Shown: positions 23,701-30,796 of the stretch, in pieces
Layout: each line of letters starts with the position of its first letter
Position numbering within the stretch: position 1 is the stretch's first letter
Translations under genes and position numbers: made by a program
DNA from: Ecdyonurus torrentis
Lineage: Eukaryota > Arthropoda > Insecta > Ephemeroptera > Heptageniidae
Direction of reading: 5' to 3'
Length of the DNA: 64,000 bases
NCBI GenBank assembly: GCA_949318235.1
Contig: OX439129.1
Span: 35,005,027 to 35,069,026, forward strand
Notes under the pieces: model-generated
Database searches by the model: none
Told to the model about the DNA's origin: nothing
The model's input: the letters and a program-made list of their open reading frames with translations, nothing else

Positions 23701-26700
23701 TCAAAATAGGAGACAGGTAACATCTGTGACAATTTTTGTGATAGGTATTGCATGGAGACAACATATCATCAGGCAGTTAAATAGACCAACAATACTCTCT
23801 CACTCCCCCCCCCCCCCCCCCCCCCCTCACTCACATTTATTCTTTTTTTTTTTTTTTTTTTTTTCATGGTTCAGAATGAAAAACTGTGGCAAAGGTTGTA
23901 AACATAGCAAAATAAGATTTTCTTCTTCTCAGTGATATAAAGATAATTTATCTTCAAATTTGTAAAAATTGGAGAGGGAGGGGTGAATGCAAAATTTTGA
24001 ATTGACAATTTTTGACATTTTACCTCCCATAAGGCCATATGTTATTTTTGATTATATATTTCTCCCTTATCTGATGGTCACAGGCCATCATATTTGTATC
24101 ACAGTTGTCACCATTGCCTTTATAATGACTGAATAAAAAAGTAGGGTGTTGACTTTAAAATGTCAATATTGGGAACTTTCCAAACCTGCTATATTTATCT
24201 TTAAATATGGCTGGCAATAAAATTAAAAAATATAATATAAATGGAATATTAAGTTATTCAGAATTATTTGTGGAAAATGTTATACATTTTTATTTTATTT
24301 TCTTGTAATACTTTTAAATGTTGTTTTTCAAGTCTTAATTGTGTAAAAACAAAAGAAAACAAACAAGTTAAGTAATCACATAGCCAGTCAGTGCATCAAG
24401 TGAAGTTCCTAGTGTAATAACTATGAGCCCCCATGGTTCTGACCCACCATTTGATTGGTTCCCTCGTTCCTTGTCGATGGGATAGATACGATATGTACTA
24501 GTCGCTGATATTACATAATATTTGCATTAGAAGGTGAGCGTAGTGGGTGGTTGGCTTGCATTTGATTCAGAAAGTGTGAACGCAGCACACGCCCAGTTAT
24601 TTTTAGCTCCTCATGTTTAGTCATGAATAGCTATTTTGTCCTTTCTGGGACTCCTCAGAGCATGGCAAGGAGAGAAAAGACTTGCAGCCTAGGAGGCTGG
24701 AGAAGAGCTAATGCTCTAGCTAAATGCTCTGTTTTAAGAGAGCAATTTTAATATTACTTTAGCTTGAATAGAAATGACAATTTTCTAGGTTACTTTATTT
24801 CTTAAGTTGAATTTTTAGTCATGGTTTAGTATTTTTCAATCCATTATTATTATAATTTTTTTTTATTTATATATACTATAGAAAAACATAACATGCTTAA
24901 ATATAATATATTTAACGTCTATTTTTATTTAGCGCAAGCTATAATGATTTGCATCCCTAGTCCCAATTTACTATTTAAATTAGAGAATTTTCGCGTTTTA
25001 TTAATTTTCAATTCAACGTGCTCTAATCTCTACCAACTATTTTCTAATTATTTTTTTTAAACGTAATTAACAGACTTGGGCAGTAATCTCGTTACAAGTA
25101 ACGAAATTACGTAATTTCGTTACTTTTGCCCCAAAAGTAACGTAACGTCATTACTTTTTGGAAGCTGTAACGCGTTATTGTAACGCGTTACATTTTCAAG
25201 TAATTTTTGGTAGGTAACGACATTACTTTCAATTTTTCGAGCATCATATCGGTATTCGATACTTTCTGAAAAAAAATCATAGTAATTTATTTAAAAGTTC
25301 AAATATCAAGCCAGTTTTCGCGCGCTCTGTTCTACCAACGAATCAGCGCGAGCAGCTGGGAGGGCACTGTGTATAAAAGCACGCTGCCACATGCTTCCCC
25401 AGCTTAGTCAGCTAGTAGATGTTGAGTATGATTCATCTCTAGCTGTACGGAGCTCTCTGCTCTCTGCCGTGCCTTGCCTGATGAGTCCTATGTAAATTTG
25501 ATACTATTGTGCAATGATGCTAATGTCCCATACCCTCTTTTTTTTTCATTTTTTTTTTCATTGTTTTATCGTGTTTTTGGAAATCATCGATATATTTTTC
25601 CAATATATCGATGTATTGATACTTTTATTTGAAATTATTTGATTAGTATTTAGTACTTTTGAAAAAATATACCCGATATAAAAAGTATCGATACTTTTCT
25701 ATATATCACCGATCCCTACTGAAAAATAAAGATTTGAAACAAAAAATTCGATTTTTTTTTCTTATGAATTTTATTTTTAAATAATAATGAATTTAATTGT
25801 CAAATAATGATAATAATAATAAAATAAAACATTTATTTATACCGTTTTGTTTTACAATCTTATAAATTATTATGAATAAAATATTTATTTCTTGCTAAGA
25901 AAAAGAAAGATATATTTTGCAAATATATTACAATATAACTTTTTTTAAATAGAACTGTTTTCGTTGGAAAATTACTCTCTCCCCCCCCCCCCTCCTCACT
26001 ATCTCCTGAAGATTATATATTACACGTGTAACTAATATTTATAAGCAAATATAAAATAAAGTAACGACAACAGTAATTTCGTTACTTTTTGAAGTAATGA
26101 GTAACGTAACGTCATTACTTTTCAAAAAATGTAACTAGTAACGATAACGCGTTACTTTTTACCAAAGTAACGAGTAACGTAACGGAATTACAAAAAGTCA
26201 GTAACGAGGCCAAGTCTGGTAATTAATACCAACCGCGATGGTTTTTTCCTATATATTATATTTATCGCAATGTCGATCTTTTTGTTTTAATATTTAAGCT
26301 TTTGTAAATAAGATTCTTTCATTTATATTGTATTCTCGGCCCTTTTTACTTGCCAACGCCAATAAGAGCACGTACTAAATTAATTAAATTAAAAATATGC
26401 CAAAGCGCATATATTTTTATCCTATCCTCCTATTTCTATCATCTTTTTTACTTTTCCTACCCCGGTGTCAATATATTAAACGATGTAACTAGCTTAATCA
26501 CGATACAGGCGGCCGGCAGGCGCATTGCTCTCGCGAACTTTCTGGAGTTGGGGAACTCTAAGAAGTGAGGGAGGGCACATGTGGCTTGCTGGCAGCCAGT
26601 CTTGCATCCCTCTTAGTGCACAATATTATATTACAGTGTGAGGATGAGAGGTTTTAAATAGCAAGCCGGGTTTGCGCGCGCGATTGTTCAACCAATCAGC

Positions 26701-28289
26701 GCGAGCAGCTGCGGGGGCATCGCGTATAAAAACGCGGCTGCCACTTGCTTCCTCAGCTCAGTCAGTTAGCAGATGTGGTGTGAGCCATCTCTAGCTGTAC
26801 AGAGCTCTCTGCCGAGCCTTACTGATGAGTCCTAGGTAAAGGACGAAACCGGTCTAAGGCCAAGAGTAAGTCTGATACTGTTTTATAATGTTGTGCCTTT
26901 GATGTAGTGTGAGAACGTGAGATGTTAGGTATATCATATTTTACATTGACACTATACCCCTCATCCCTTTTAACGTCTATTTTTATTTAGCGCAAGCTAT
27001 AATGATTTGCATCCCTAGTCCCAATTTACTATTTAAATTAGAGAATTTTCGCGTTTTATTAATTTTCAATTCAACGTGCTCTAATCTCTACCAACTATTT
27101 TCTAATTATTTTTTTAAACGTAATTAATAACATGCTTAAAGAGTAAATTATTGAAAAAAGGTGGGACACAAATTTATGTGTAAGAAGAAGGAGAGAAGTA
27201 GGGGGGTGGGGGTGTTTTTGTATTTAACATTACTGTATTGAAGCAAACCAAAGCAACTATTTACAATAACTGGATTTGTAAATATATAACTACTGTTATT
27301 GCAAATCAAAGAAAAGTAATAGATAATTGTAATTAAAGCACGCTATATTTTTGTGTAATATAGCTTTCAATAAAGCATGCTTTAATTACAATTATCTATT
27401 ACTTTTCTTTGATTTGCAATTTAAACCGAATTTTTTTTTTTCTTATATTTATATCATAACTACTGTTATTATTATACCTGTGTTAAGCGAAACCTTCAAA
27501 GCATTTATTTATGTTTTTGTGTTCTTTACAGGAAAAAAGCTGGAGTTCTATCAGAAAAGGCAGATTCTTATGAGAGCGACAGTGAGGATCCAGAAGCAGA
27601 TGAGGCTGAGGAGGCTTACCTGAACCAACTTGCTGCACATGTGGAGGAAGAATCACAGGTGAGCAAAGCTTTATTTTGTATTTATTAAGTACGTAGTAAA
27701 AAAATGAAATAAAAATATTTTAAAAAGTATCGCTAACCTAAGTATGTTAAGCTTAAGCTAACAATTGAATGATATAATATTTAAAAATAATATATTAAAT
27801 AAAAAAATTGACTGTGTCATAATTGATAATTTAAAAGATTTGATTAAAAGATAAAGTAGATTAGGTGAAAATGGGGAATAGGAGATATTAATGGACTCAC
27901 AGTCATGTCTTGGTATAGAGAAAATAACTTCTAACCCAGGCCGGGTTTTTTTATAAGCATTTCTCAAGAGCCTCTAAATCTACCCACCAAAGCAATGCTG
28001 CTTTCTTCAGAACATGGTTAACATGCAATCTTATGCGAGAGCAGTGCTGCTAAATTTATACTCGCAGAACACCTGCAACTCTTTACTAATGGAGCTGCAG
28101 GTGTTCTGTGAGGTTAAATTTATCAACATTGCTGTCACTTAAGATGACATGTTGACCATTTTCTGAAGAAAACAGCATTGTTTTGATGGGTAGATTTAGA
28201 AAATCTTCTTGAGTGTACTAGTTGCTCATATTGCTCTGTAGAAAGCAAGCTGTATAGGGTGTGTGTGCATGACGTCATTCTGAGTGCTT

Positions 28290-28342
<53 letters not shown>

Positions 28343-29453
28343 CACTATACTTCCATACTCCTTACAATCAAGATGCACTGAATGCACTTGTTGAAGGTTA
28401 TTTATGGAATTGTCAATTTCCTCAGAATGCTATAGCATTCGAGTACGGGGGAGATAGGAGGTATAGGATGAAGGGTTGAAGGGAAGGTTTGGCGGCTGTG
28501 GCCTAATGGGAACTGTCTCGGTATTTACCTACCCGTCCAAGGGAACCATAGAAACCTTGGAGAAGACAGCTGATACTGGTCAGTTACCTGAACAGTATCT
28601 CCCGAATGCTCCAAAGCGCGTGCAGTCAGCGTAAATGCCACCACTTCTCAGGATAAGCCACGCCCTCCCCAGGTGGGAGTGGGAAGCGAACCGTGGATCT
28701 CCCGAGCAGTAGGCAGCAACGCTAACCACTACACCTTGGGCTCGGTCGATGCTCTTCTTGAGCAATGAATAACATTGCTCAGCGTAGGACAAACATAGTT
28801 TTTGGCTATTTTATTTGGTAATTTAGCTATTTTTTGGTCATTATTATTTGTCTTGCATACTTGAGGTACACTAATTCAACCTGTTAACAGCAGCAATGCT
28901 CTCAAAAAAATTGCGAAGTATTTTTAAACTGGCAAAATGTGTCATTTTCCTATACCGGCCAATGTTATTTAGTACTCACTTATGACGTCGACTTTAACAT
29001 GAATGAAACTTCCCTATAAAACCAAACTGTGAGTCTCTCTTTACTATGTGTTATTGGCCGGTACTGGTTTCTCCTACAATTTTCTTTCAAATTTATCATA
29101 CCATGATGGTTATTATCCTTAATATCTCATATTGTATTTCCTGAAGTATTATTTAATTTTAGTTATCTGCCCGTGTATTTTATTATTATCTTAATAAGTA
29201 GCCTATATCTAAATCATGCCATGAAGCAAATAAAATTAATACTACAATGTTAAGGCTGTTTCATAACTTTCTTAATTATTTGCATGTAATATTTATTTAT
29301 CTGCTACTTAAGATATATTTTTTTAGAAGCTATTTTCTTGATTGACATTCTCACCAACAGAATATTATTGTGTTGCAGGTGAAGGAGGCACCAGGAAAGC
29401 CACAAAAAATGCAGTCCAAGAAAACAAATAAATCTAAGACCCAAAAGAAGTAA
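17603..29453 (+). CDS. RSL1D1: RSL1D1-like ribosomal L1 domain protein, complete, 9 exons, 477 aa
   Basis: Exons 17603-17788, 18012-18157, 19037-19187, 20195-20343, 20422-20533, 21866-22022, 23386-23716, 27532-27658 and 29379-29453 join in frame with GT-AG introns to 477 aa (vertebrate RSL1D1 is about 490). Residues 1-60 are basic and Ala/Lys-rich. Residues about 63-345 form the ribosomal L1 fold (LLRIVEERSNAK, then SDVALIVRDLEP, then FDVFLADAHISNRL). Residues about 350-376 are a Lys/Arg-rich nucleolar-type helix. Residues about 382-400 and 420-440 are acidic Asp/Glu/Ser tracts, and the tail is Lys-rich. Known: RSL1D1/CSIG and yeast Utp30/Cic1 act in nucleolar pre-rRNA processing and lack the role of true L1 in mature ribosomes. 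AATAAA at 29493-29498 is a likely polyadenylation signal. Introns 5-8 are filled with transposons. Confidence 0.93.
18012..18157 (+). CDS. RSL1D1: RSL1D1 exon 2
   Basis: Acceptor TTGAAG, donor TT/GTAAGT; 146 nt. Start of the L1 fold (VQQGVAELLRIVEERSNAK) and the strand LALSCIRIANIPKRIVR. Confidence 0.92.
19037..19187 (+). CDS. RSL1D1: RSL1D1 exon 3
   Basis: Acceptor CTACAG, donor AAG/GTAGAT; 151 nt. Contains SLPHPI and SDVALIVRDLEP, a hallmark strand-turn of this family. Confidence 0.92.
19276..19440. repeat. Possible small TIR element in RSL1D1 intron 3
   Basis: ATATATCATTGTGGTGCCGC and, inverted, TGGCACCATGACAATATAT. 165 bp, no ORF. Confidence 0.45.
20195..20343 (+). CDS. RSL1D1: RSL1D1 exon 4
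   Basis: Acceptor TTGTAG, donor AA/GTAAGT; 149 nt. Encodes FDVFLADAHISNRLTPIFGK, strongly conserved in RSL1D1/Utp30 proteins. Confidence 0.93.
20422..20533 (+). CDS. RSL1D1: RSL1D1 exon 5
   Basis: Acceptor TTATAG, donor CAG/GTGAGC; 112 nt. Encodes NPIPVKIDLKQMKQSIERAL and following. Confidence 0.92.
21556..21601 (-). ncRNA. Type-I hammerhead ribozyme (complete), second family
   Basis: On the minus strand: stem I ACCATG (21601-21596), CTGATGA (21595-21589), stem II GGCC/CAGTA loop/GGCC (21588-21576), GAAA (21575-21572), stem III ACA with loop GCGT and TGT (21572-21563), cleavage C at 21562, stem I return CATGGT (21561-21556). Every helix pairs perfectly. The helix sequences differ from the 26.8-kb copy, while the TATA-plus-ribozyme layout is the same. 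It lies in RSL1D1 intron 5, antisense to the gene. Confidence 0.88.
21681..21687 (-). promoter_or_regulatory. TATA box of the minus-strand hammerhead element
   Basis: TATATAA on the minus strand, about 80 nt upstream of ribozyme stem I and about 40 nt downstream of a CCAAT box. Confidence 0.5.
21866..22022 (+). CDS. RSL1D1: RSL1D1 exon 6
   Basis: Acceptor AAACAG, donor AT/GTAAGT; 157 nt. Encodes the GHTQQEAQQVAENIVTVAEA helix and the GGWPNIRNLIVKTARSPGIP segment that closes the L1 domain. It starts only about 120 bp after a GC-rich mobile insertion. Confidence 0.92.
22440..22803. mobile_element. Foldback family D copy 2 (full inverted form)
   Basis: Long arms: GGATAGGAGAAAACCAGCAA to GGCAATCGAC on the left is the inverse of GTCGATTGCCG to GGTTTTCTCCTATCC on the right, with a loop of about 55 nt at 22581-22635. 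Ends in ACCGCGATGGTTTATTTTCC. In RSL1D1 intron 6. Confidence 0.8.
22926..23220. mobile_element. Foldback element with triplicated loop
   Basis: Arms of about 110 nt from ACCCCCGTAAGCTGCGACGC to its inverse GCGTCGCAGCTTACGGGGGT. The centre is three near-identical 24-bp units GCAGCTTACAGCCATAAGGG + CTGT. In RSL1D1 intron 6, about 165 bp before exon 7. Confidence 0.85.
23235..23259 (+). repeat. Poly-A tract next to foldback element
   Basis: About 25 A between the 22.9-kb foldback and RSL1D1 exon 7. Confidence 0.8.
23386..23716 (+). CDS. RSL1D1: RSL1D1 exon 7
   Basis: Acceptor CATAG, donor AG/GTAACA; 331 nt. Carries the end of the L1 fold, the Lys/Arg-rich helix and the first acidic tract (SSDEDDDMSDEDLF). 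Confidence 0.92.
23805..23826. repeat. C22 homopolymer followed by poly-T
   Basis: 22 C at the start of RSL1D1 intron 7, then a T22 tract at about 23843-23864. Confidence 0.95.
24911..25070 (+). repeat. Direct repeat copy 1 (160 bp)
   Basis: Block beginning TTTAACGTCTATTTTTATTT and ending AACGTAATTAA, nearly identical to 26969-27128. Copy 1 is interrupted at its right end by the hAT element. Confidence 0.9.
25071..26218. mobile_element. hAT-type non-autonomous element with 8-bp target duplication
   Basis: 1,148 bp bounded by inverted CAGACTTGG and CCAAGTCTG, flanked by the identical 8 bp GTAATTAA at 25063-25070 and 26219-26226. Both ends carry many subterminal GTTACT/AGTAACG repeats, a typical hAT layout. 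No transposase ORF. It contains a decayed hammerhead element and two poly-pyrimidine tracts. It inserted at the end of direct repeat copy 1, so it is younger than that copy. Confidence 0.85.
25313..25500 (+). mobile_element. Decayed promoter-hammerhead element with catalytic half deleted
   Basis: Closely related to 26,672-26,900: it has the AATCAGCGCGAGCAGCTG block, TATAAAA at 25372-25378, the CAGCT-rich spacer and CCTGATGAGTCC at about 25476-25488. It then jumps to TTTGATACTATTGTGC, skipping about 38 nt that in the intact copy hold stem II 3', GAAA, stem III and the cleavage site. It lies inside the hAT element 25071-26218. Confidence 0.75.
26725..26731 (+). promoter_or_regulatory. TATA box of the plus-strand hammerhead element
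   Basis: TATAAAA 29 nt after CCAAT (26692-26696) and about 85 nt before the ribozyme; kept in the decayed copy at 25372-25378. Confidence 0.5.
26816..26860 (+). ncRNA. Type-I hammerhead ribozyme (complete)
   Basis: All conserved parts are present in order: stem I 5' strand GCCTTA (26816-26821), core CTGATGA (26822-26828), stem II GTCC (26829-26832) with an 8-nt loop and GGAC (26841-26844), core GAAA (26845-26848). Stem III is A48-CC/GG-U53 (coordinates 26848-26853), then the cleavage-site C at 26854 and stem I 3' strand TAAGGC (26855-26860), fully complementary to the 5' strand. The minimal, almost loop-less stem III is typical of hammerheads in Penelope-like elements, SINEs and retrozymes, which usually act as dimers. 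Lies in RSL1D1 intron 7, sense to the gene. Confidence 0.88.
26969..27128 (+). repeat. Direct repeat copy 2 (160 bp), tail of hammerhead element
   Basis: Nearly identical to 24911-25070; forms the 3' part of the promoter-hammerhead element. Diverged inverted copies are recognisable in 29616-29995. Confidence 0.9.
27299..27420. repeat. 122-nt near-perfect hairpin before RSL1D1 exon 8
   Basis: TTGCAAATCAAAGAAAAGTA through TTAAAGCA pairs with the inverse ending TTTCTTTGATTTGCAA; the loop is about 30 nt at 27343-27373. It ends 111 bp before exon 8. Confidence 0.85.
27532..27658 (+). CDS. RSL1D1: RSL1D1 exon 8
   Basis: Acceptor TTTACAG, donor CAG/GTGAGC; 127 nt, second acidic tract (ESDSEDPEADEAEEAYLNQ). 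Frame joins exon 7 through a split Arg codon. Confidence 0.9.
27963..28213. repeat. Foldback repeat in RSL1D1 intron 8
   Basis: TCTAAATCTACCCA and TGGGTAGATTTAGA are inverse, with further pairing of TTCTTCAGAACATGG and an inner hairpin GCAGAACACCTGCA/TGCAGGTGTTCTG. Lies directly before foldback family E. Confidence 0.75.
28290..28747 (-). mobile_element. tRNA-derived SINE with poly-A tail, nested in a foldback element
   Basis: Minus strand: a tRNA-like head with Pol III A box TAGTGGTTAGCG (plus 28720-28731) and B box GGTTCGCTTCC (plus 28682-28692), a body of about 330 nt, and a poly-A tail seen as about 50 T on the plus strand (28291-28340). The flanks match the two halves of foldback family E, whose uninterrupted copies are at 47 and 56 kb. 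The parent tRNA is not identified. Confidence 0.8.
28291..28340. repeat. T50 homopolymer (SINE poly-A tail)
   Basis: Longest homopolymer in the window; reads as the poly-A tail of the minus-strand SINE. Confidence 0.95.
29030..29125 (+). mobile_element. Family D copy 4, fragment
   Basis: GAGTCTCTCTTTACTATG, CTGGTTTCTCCTA and ATGGTTATTATCCTTAAT match the right arm of family D. It directly abuts foldback family E copy 1. Confidence 0.5.
29379..29453 (+). CDS. RSL1D1: RSL1D1 exon 9 (C-terminus)
   Basis: Acceptor TTGCAG; 24 codons then TAA at 29451-29453. Basic tail rich in Lys and Gln (QSKKTNKSKTQKK). Confidence 0.9.
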   Translation: MKEAPGKPQKMQSKKTNKSKTQKK

Positions 29454-29492
29454 AGGTAAAAAGAAAACTTATTGTTATATACTATCTAAAAT

Positions 29493-29498
29493 AATAAA
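29493..29498 (+). terminator. Likely RSL1D1 polyadenylation signal
   Basis: Canonical AATAAA 40 bp after the stop codon, in AT-rich 3' flank. A GGTAAA right after the stop could instead be a 3'-UTR donor. Confidence 0.5.
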
Positions 29499-29615
29499 AT
29501 TGGAATTAAAAAATATATATAAAAATGAAGTTATTTAATTTAAATAAATATTCAAATCTGAGTTGCATTTTTTCTGTTAATACAAATACAAGGTAAACAT
29601 TCTTTAATTTTGAAC

Positions 29616-29995
29616 AGAGCACGTTATTGAAAATTAATAAAACTCAAATATTCTTTACTTTATATAGTGAATTGGCACTAGAGCGACCAAATATTCAAGC
29701 ATGTGCTACTTAAAAATATATGTTAAAGGATGAGGATACCGTGACAACATAAAGTACCATATGCCTAGCATCTCATGTTCTTACACAAAGGCACAACCAT
29801 ATAAAACAGCATCAGACTTACTCATGGCAGGAGTAAGTCTGATGCTGCTTTATAATGGTGCGTCTTTGATGTAGTGTGAAAACATGAGATGCTAGGCATA
29901 CTATATTTTATATTGACACTATCCCCATTCTTTAATATCCATTTTTTAACTAGCACATGCTCAAATATTTGGTCCCTCTAGTCCAAATTATAAAA
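29616..29995. repeat. Inverted duplicate of the hammerhead-element tail
   Basis: Right arm 29831-29995 resembles 26865-27020 (GTAAGTCTGATGCTGCTTTATAATG and TGATGTAGTGTGAAAAC). Left arm 29616-29822 is its inverse, meeting at a loop of a few nt (CATGGCAG). The ribozyme itself is missing. Starts about 160 bp after the RSL1D1 stop. Confidence 0.7.
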
Positions 29996-30019
29996 TTAAT
30001 AATAATAAATGTGGGACCT

Positions 30020-30175
30020 AAAATTGTCTTTCGTCTCTATTGCGTCAAAATGCTTCAAGTGAAATTATCACGAGCTCGCCAAACGTTCCATCTACATAGG
30101 GTTTACTGTGTCAGATGGAACGTTTGGCGCGCTCGTGATAATTTCACTTGAAACAATTTGCTGCAATAGAGACGC
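30020..30175. repeat. Foldback, about 155 nt
   Basis: CTCTATTG...TTCAAGTGAAATTATCACGA pairs with the inverse TCGTGATAATTTCACTTGAA...CAATAGAG; loop about 21 nt near 30098-30118. Confidence 0.85.
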
Positions 30176-30574
30176 TTTCTTGTCTTTTATCTCAACTTTA
30201 TGCTACATAATTATGACAATAATTTGATGAATTTGTATTGCAAAGGTACACATGAAATTTCATTTGTGTGTTCCTTCATATTTCAAACGTCATAATTAAA
30301 ATAGTAACCAATTGAAAATCAAACCAATTTTCTTTTATAAGTATAGTAGTAGTAGTAATAAATGTAGTTATTGTGTGGTGATAGTAATGGCTTGCAGTCA
30401 GTTTTTGGCAAGTCTCAATTATTGGCAGATGTGTTAGTGCTAACTGGGAAGAAGGATAATAATAATAAAAGGTCTCCTGAACCTAAAAAGCTAGAGAGTT
30501 GAAACTTGAGAATTTGGATATGCTCAGAATAAAGGATTAGACTCGATGGTAGCATCAGAAATGTTTCAACTACA

Positions 30575-30796
30575 TATCGATGACTCCGCGGAAAACTGAA
30601 CTAACTGTAGTCTCCGCGCGCCTCAAATTTGGAACATCTGCGCTCTCCGCCTCTCCCAAAATTGAAGCATCTGTATCTGTAATGGAGCGCTGGTAAGAGA
30701 TGCTTCAACTTCGGGAGAGGCAAAGAGCTCAGATGTTCCAAATTTGAGGCGCGCGGAGACTACAGTTAGTTCAGTTTTCCGCGGAGTCATCGATAT
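30575..30796. repeat. Foldback, about 222 nt, GC-rich arms
   Basis: TATCGATGACTCCGCGGAAA through TTTGGAACATCTG pairs with its inverse ending TTCCGCGGAGTCATCGATA; loop about 30662-30700. Contains GCGCGCCTC in both arms. Confidence 0.85.

Larger units (their letters stand above)
26660..27128 (+). mobile_element. Promoter-hammerhead element (Penelope-like pLTR or retrozyme type)
   Basis: GC-rich head with CCAAT at 26692-26696 and TATAAAA at 26725-26731, a spacer, the hammerhead at 26816-26860, then a tail (GTAAGTCTGATACTG...) leading into the AT-rich block 26969-27128 that is repeated at 24911-25070. No reverse transcriptase is visible, so it would be a solo terminal repeat or a non-autonomous element. 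Which class it belongs to is inference. Confidence 0.6.
28253..29018 (-). mobile_element. Foldback family E copy 1, interrupted by SINE
   Basis: Ends TATAGGGTGTGTGTGC and CCCTATA; carries TGACGTCA near the left end and TGACGTCGAC near the right. Reverse orientation relative to the 47- and 56-kb copies, and split by the SINE at 28290-28747. Lies in RSL1D1 intron 8. Confidence 0.75.

Noticed and set aside
28495..28560. Possible tRNA gene at the GGCGGCTGTGGCC end of the SINE
   Set aside because: No cloverleaf can be formed; the real tRNA-like head is at the other end on the minus strand.
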